Assembly (NCBI RefSeq): GCF_032463525.1
Contig: NZ_CP135971.1
Span: forward strand, 5,396,501 to 5,460,500
Direction: 5' to 3'
Source of the DNA: Pseudomonas sp. DTU_2021_1001937_2_SI_NGA_ILE_001
Lineage (GTDB): Bacteria; Pseudomonadota; Gammaproteobacteria; Pseudomonadales; Pseudomonadaceae
DNA length: 64,000 nucleotides
Shown: piece after piece, positions 62,300 to 64,000 of the stretch
Numbering within the stretch: the first letter of the stretch is position 1
How the letters are laid out: every line of letters starts with the position of its first letter
Notes under the pieces: generated by a model
The model's database searches: none
What the model was told of the DNA's origin: nothing
What the model saw: only the letters and a program-made list of their open reading frames with translations
Program-made: the position numbers and the translations under genes

Positions 62300-62306
62300 T
62301 CGCCGC

Positions 62307-63263
62307 ATGACGACTAACACCCCCCCAACCCCCGGCGTTCAGCTGGTCGAGGTTGCCCCGGAATATGCCGGTCAACGCATCGATAATTTCCTGATCACGT
62401 ACCTCAAGGGCGTACCCAAGACGCTGGTCTACCGCATCCTGCGCAAGGGCGAAGTGCGAGTGAACAAGGGGCGCGCCAAGCCGGAGTACAAGCTGCAGGC
62501 GGGCGACATCGTGCGCATTCCGCCGGTGCGCGTGCCCGAGCGCGACGAGCCGGTGCCGGTCGCCCAGGGCCTGCTGCAGCGTCTGGAAGCGGCCATCGTT
62601 CACGAGGACAAGGCACTCATCGTGCTCAACAAACCGGCCGGTATTGCCGTGCATGGTGGCAGTGGCCTGAACTTTGGCGTGATCGAAGCGTTCCGTCAGC
62701 TGCGCCCCGACGCCAAGGAGCTGGAGCTGGTGCATCGCCTGGACCGCGACACGTCTGGTCTGCTGATGATCGCCAAGAAGCGCAGCATGCTGCGCCATCT
62801 GCACGAAGCCCTGCGCGGCGACGGTGTCGACAAGCGCTACATGGCGCTGGTGCGCGGCCACTGGGCGACATCCTGCAAGCAAGTGCGCGCGCCGCTGCTC
62901 AAGAGCAACCTGCGTTCCGGCGAGCGCATGGTCGAGGTCAACGACGAAGGTAAGGAGGCGTTGACGCTGTTCAAGGTGCTGCGCCGCTTCGGTGACTTCG
63001 CCACGATGGTCGAGGCGCGGCCGGTGACCGGGCGCACCCACCAGATCCGTGTGCATGCCCTGCATGCGGGGCATTCGATCGCTGGCGATCCCAAGTACGG
63101 CGATGAAGATTTTTCCCGCGAGATCCGCGAGCTGGGCGGCAAGCGCCTGTTCCTGCACGCCTACATGTTGACCGTGCCGCTGCCCGATGGCGGCAAACTC
63201 GAACTGCAGGCCCCTGTCGACGAGATGTGGGCCAAGACCGTGGAGCGTCTGAGTGCGCCGTAA
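62307..63263 (+). CDS. rluC: 23S rRNA pseudouridine synthase RluC
   Basis: RluC makes pseudouridines at positions 955, 2504 and 2580 of 23S rRNA. The 318-residue protein has an N-terminal S4 domain ([22 protein letters not shown] near residue 23) and the catalytic HRLDRDTSG near residue 145 with the active Asp, then [21 protein letters not shown]. The ATG at 62307 was chosen from family alignment memory; an in-frame ATG at 62295 adds four residues but would lie in the -10 element. No Shine-Dalgarno is visible. The neighbouring rne, HAD and sppA genes match P. aeruginosa PA2976-PA2973. Confidence 0.94.
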   Translation: MTTNTPPTPGVQLVEVAPEYAGQRIDNFLITYLKGVPKTLVYRILRKGEVRVNKGRAKPEYKLQAGDIVRIPPVRVPERDEPVPVAQGLLQRLEAAIVHEDKALIVLNKPAGIAVHGGSGLNFGVIEAFRQLRPDAKELELVHRLDRDTSGLLMIAKKRSMLRHLHEALRGDGVDKRYMALVRGHWATSCKQVRAPLLKSNLRSGERMVEVNDEGKEALTLFKVLRRFGDFATMVEARPVTGRTHQIRVHALHAGHSIAGDPKYGDEDFSREIRELGGKRLFLHAYMLTVPLPDGGKLELQAPVDEMWAKTVERLSAP

Positions 63264-63909
63264 TTACGATCTGCTGATCTTCGACTGGGACGGCACGCTG
63301 GCCGACTCCATTGGTCGCATCGTCCAGGCCATGCGCGAAGCGGCCATCAATGGCGATGTGCCGGTGCGTGACGACGAGGCCATCAAGGGCATCATCGGTC
63401 TGGGCCTGCCCGAAGCCATTCGTACCCTGTACCCGCACTTCACCCCCGATGCGCTGCTGGCGTTCCGTCAGCGCTATGTCGACAGCTACATGGCCATGGA
63501 TGAAGTGGCCTCGCCGCTGTTCGAGGGGGTGTTGGAGTCGATCCATGCGTTCCGCGAGCAGGGCTATCGCCTGGCGGTGGCCACTGGCAAGGCCCGGCGT
63601 GGTCTGGATCGGGTGCTCGAGGCGCACGGCTGGCGGGAGTTCTTCGACATCACGCGTGCTGCCGATGAAACCGCCAGCAAGCCGGACCCGCTGATGCTGC
63701 ATGAAATCATGGCGCATTGCGATGTGCCGGCCGAGCGCTCGCTGATGATCGGCGATTCGTCCTTCGACCTGCTGATGGCGCGCAATGCGGGTATGCACAG
63801 CGTGGCGGTGGGCTATGGTGCGCAGTCGCTGGATTCATTGCGTGAGTTCGGTCCGCAACTGGCCATCGAACACTTTTTCGAGTTGGGTGTCTGGTTGGGC
63901 AGGCCCTGA
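63253..63909 (+). CDS. HAD-IA family phosphatase (phosphoglycolate phosphatase-like)
   Basis: A 218-residue HAD hydrolase with motif [11 protein letters not shown] near residue 9, motif [12 protein letters not shown] near residue 113, the Lys in SKPDP near residue 142 and motif [17 protein letters not shown] near residue 166, plus a helical cap domain. GTG start overlapping the rluC stop by 11 bp. Substrate unknown; it resembles PA2974. Confidence 0.93.
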   Translation: MRRNYDLLIFDWDGTLADSIGRIVQAMREAAINGDVPVRDDEAIKGIIGLGLPEAIRTLYPHFTPDALLAFRQRYVDSYMAMDEVASPLFEGVLESIHAFREQGYRLAVATGKARRGLDRVLEAHGWREFFDITRAADETASKPDPLMLHEIMAHCDVPAERSLMIGDSSFDLLMARNAGMHSVAVGYGAQSLDSLREFGPQLAIEHFFELGVWLGRP

Positions 63910-63936
63910 ACGTCTTGCAGTCGAGGTGAGTGAGAA

Positions 63937-64000
63937 ATGTCTGATCAATGGAAGGCGCCAGACTCGCAGAGTGGTGGGTCGGCGGAAGATGCCAAGAGTT
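63937..64000 (+). CDS. sppA: Signal peptide peptidase SppA (start only, runs off the window)
   Basis: Only 21 codons are present (MSDQWKAPDSQSGG...). They match the conserved hydrophilic start of Pseudomonas SppA/S49 peptidase, and the position after rluC and the HAD gene equals PA2973. The ribosome site is GTGAG. Identity rests mostly on context. Confidence 0.7.
   Translation, partial: MSDQWKAPDSQSGGSAEDAKS

Overview
The window is a GC-rich chromosomal segment of a fluorescent Pseudomonas, most likely the P. putida group. The support is the gene content and order (minDC, lpxL, a betX/DUF485/actP block, rsmI, the asnO-ngg-M42 peptidase osmolyte operon, fadE-GST-ABC, comEC-exbBD-lpxK-kdsB-murB-rne-rluC) together with putida-type REP palindromes (core gtaggagcggcttcagccgc) between genes. 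The species call is inference; no rRNA or other marker is present.

Layout. 1-3360: cell-division site selection (minD fragment, minC), lipid A acyltransferase and a patatin lipase. 3361-4740: an IS110-family element lodged in a REP palindrome, followed by more REPs. 4743-8436: pirin, DUF805, an MlaA-like protein and an alpha/beta hydrolase. 8437-9535: a large non-coding interval carrying a CrcZ/CrcY/CrcX-type small RNA on the minus strand, with a textbook sigma54 promoter, an IHF site and an upstream activator-like repeat. 9536-14101: orphan betaine-binding protein, acetate/solute symporter pair, small membrane proteins, RsmI and YheU. 14313-19126: the three-gene N-acetylglutaminylglutamine amide (NAGGN) osmoprotectant operon.

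19108-26130 is an accessory island of about 6.9 kb, bounded by a 123-bp direct repeat that contains the first codons and promoter region of asnO. It holds a decayed phage lysis cassette (endolysin remnant fused to Rz, with nested Rz1), a LexA-box-preceded pair of unknown genes, a two-gene AAA ATPase + DUF4435 cassette that I read as a PARIS-type anti-phage system (AriA/AriB), a frameshifted gene and an AT-rich orphan membrane protein. This is the most interesting part of the window.

26249-48940 returns to core and semi-core genes: an ABC/AttH-type export cluster, a persulfide-dioxygenase-like MBL protein, mnmC, polyphosphate:AMP phosphotransferase, chrA, two L,D-transpeptidases, yecA/DUF454, recQ, a MarR regulator, a FimV-family protein, a PA2817-like gene and fadE. 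49083-64000: GST, a YadGH-like ABC exporter, comEC, exbBD, lpxK-ycaR-kdsB-murB (envelope precursor synthesis in one tightly overlapping run), rne, rluC, a HAD phosphatase and the start of sppA. The region between rne and rluC has back-to-back promoters, a leader of roughly 650 nt for rne and a possibly leaderless rluC.

Coordinates of core genes are firm unless a start is flagged. Mobile-element boundaries, regulatory sites and the function of island genes are inferences from sequence patterns.
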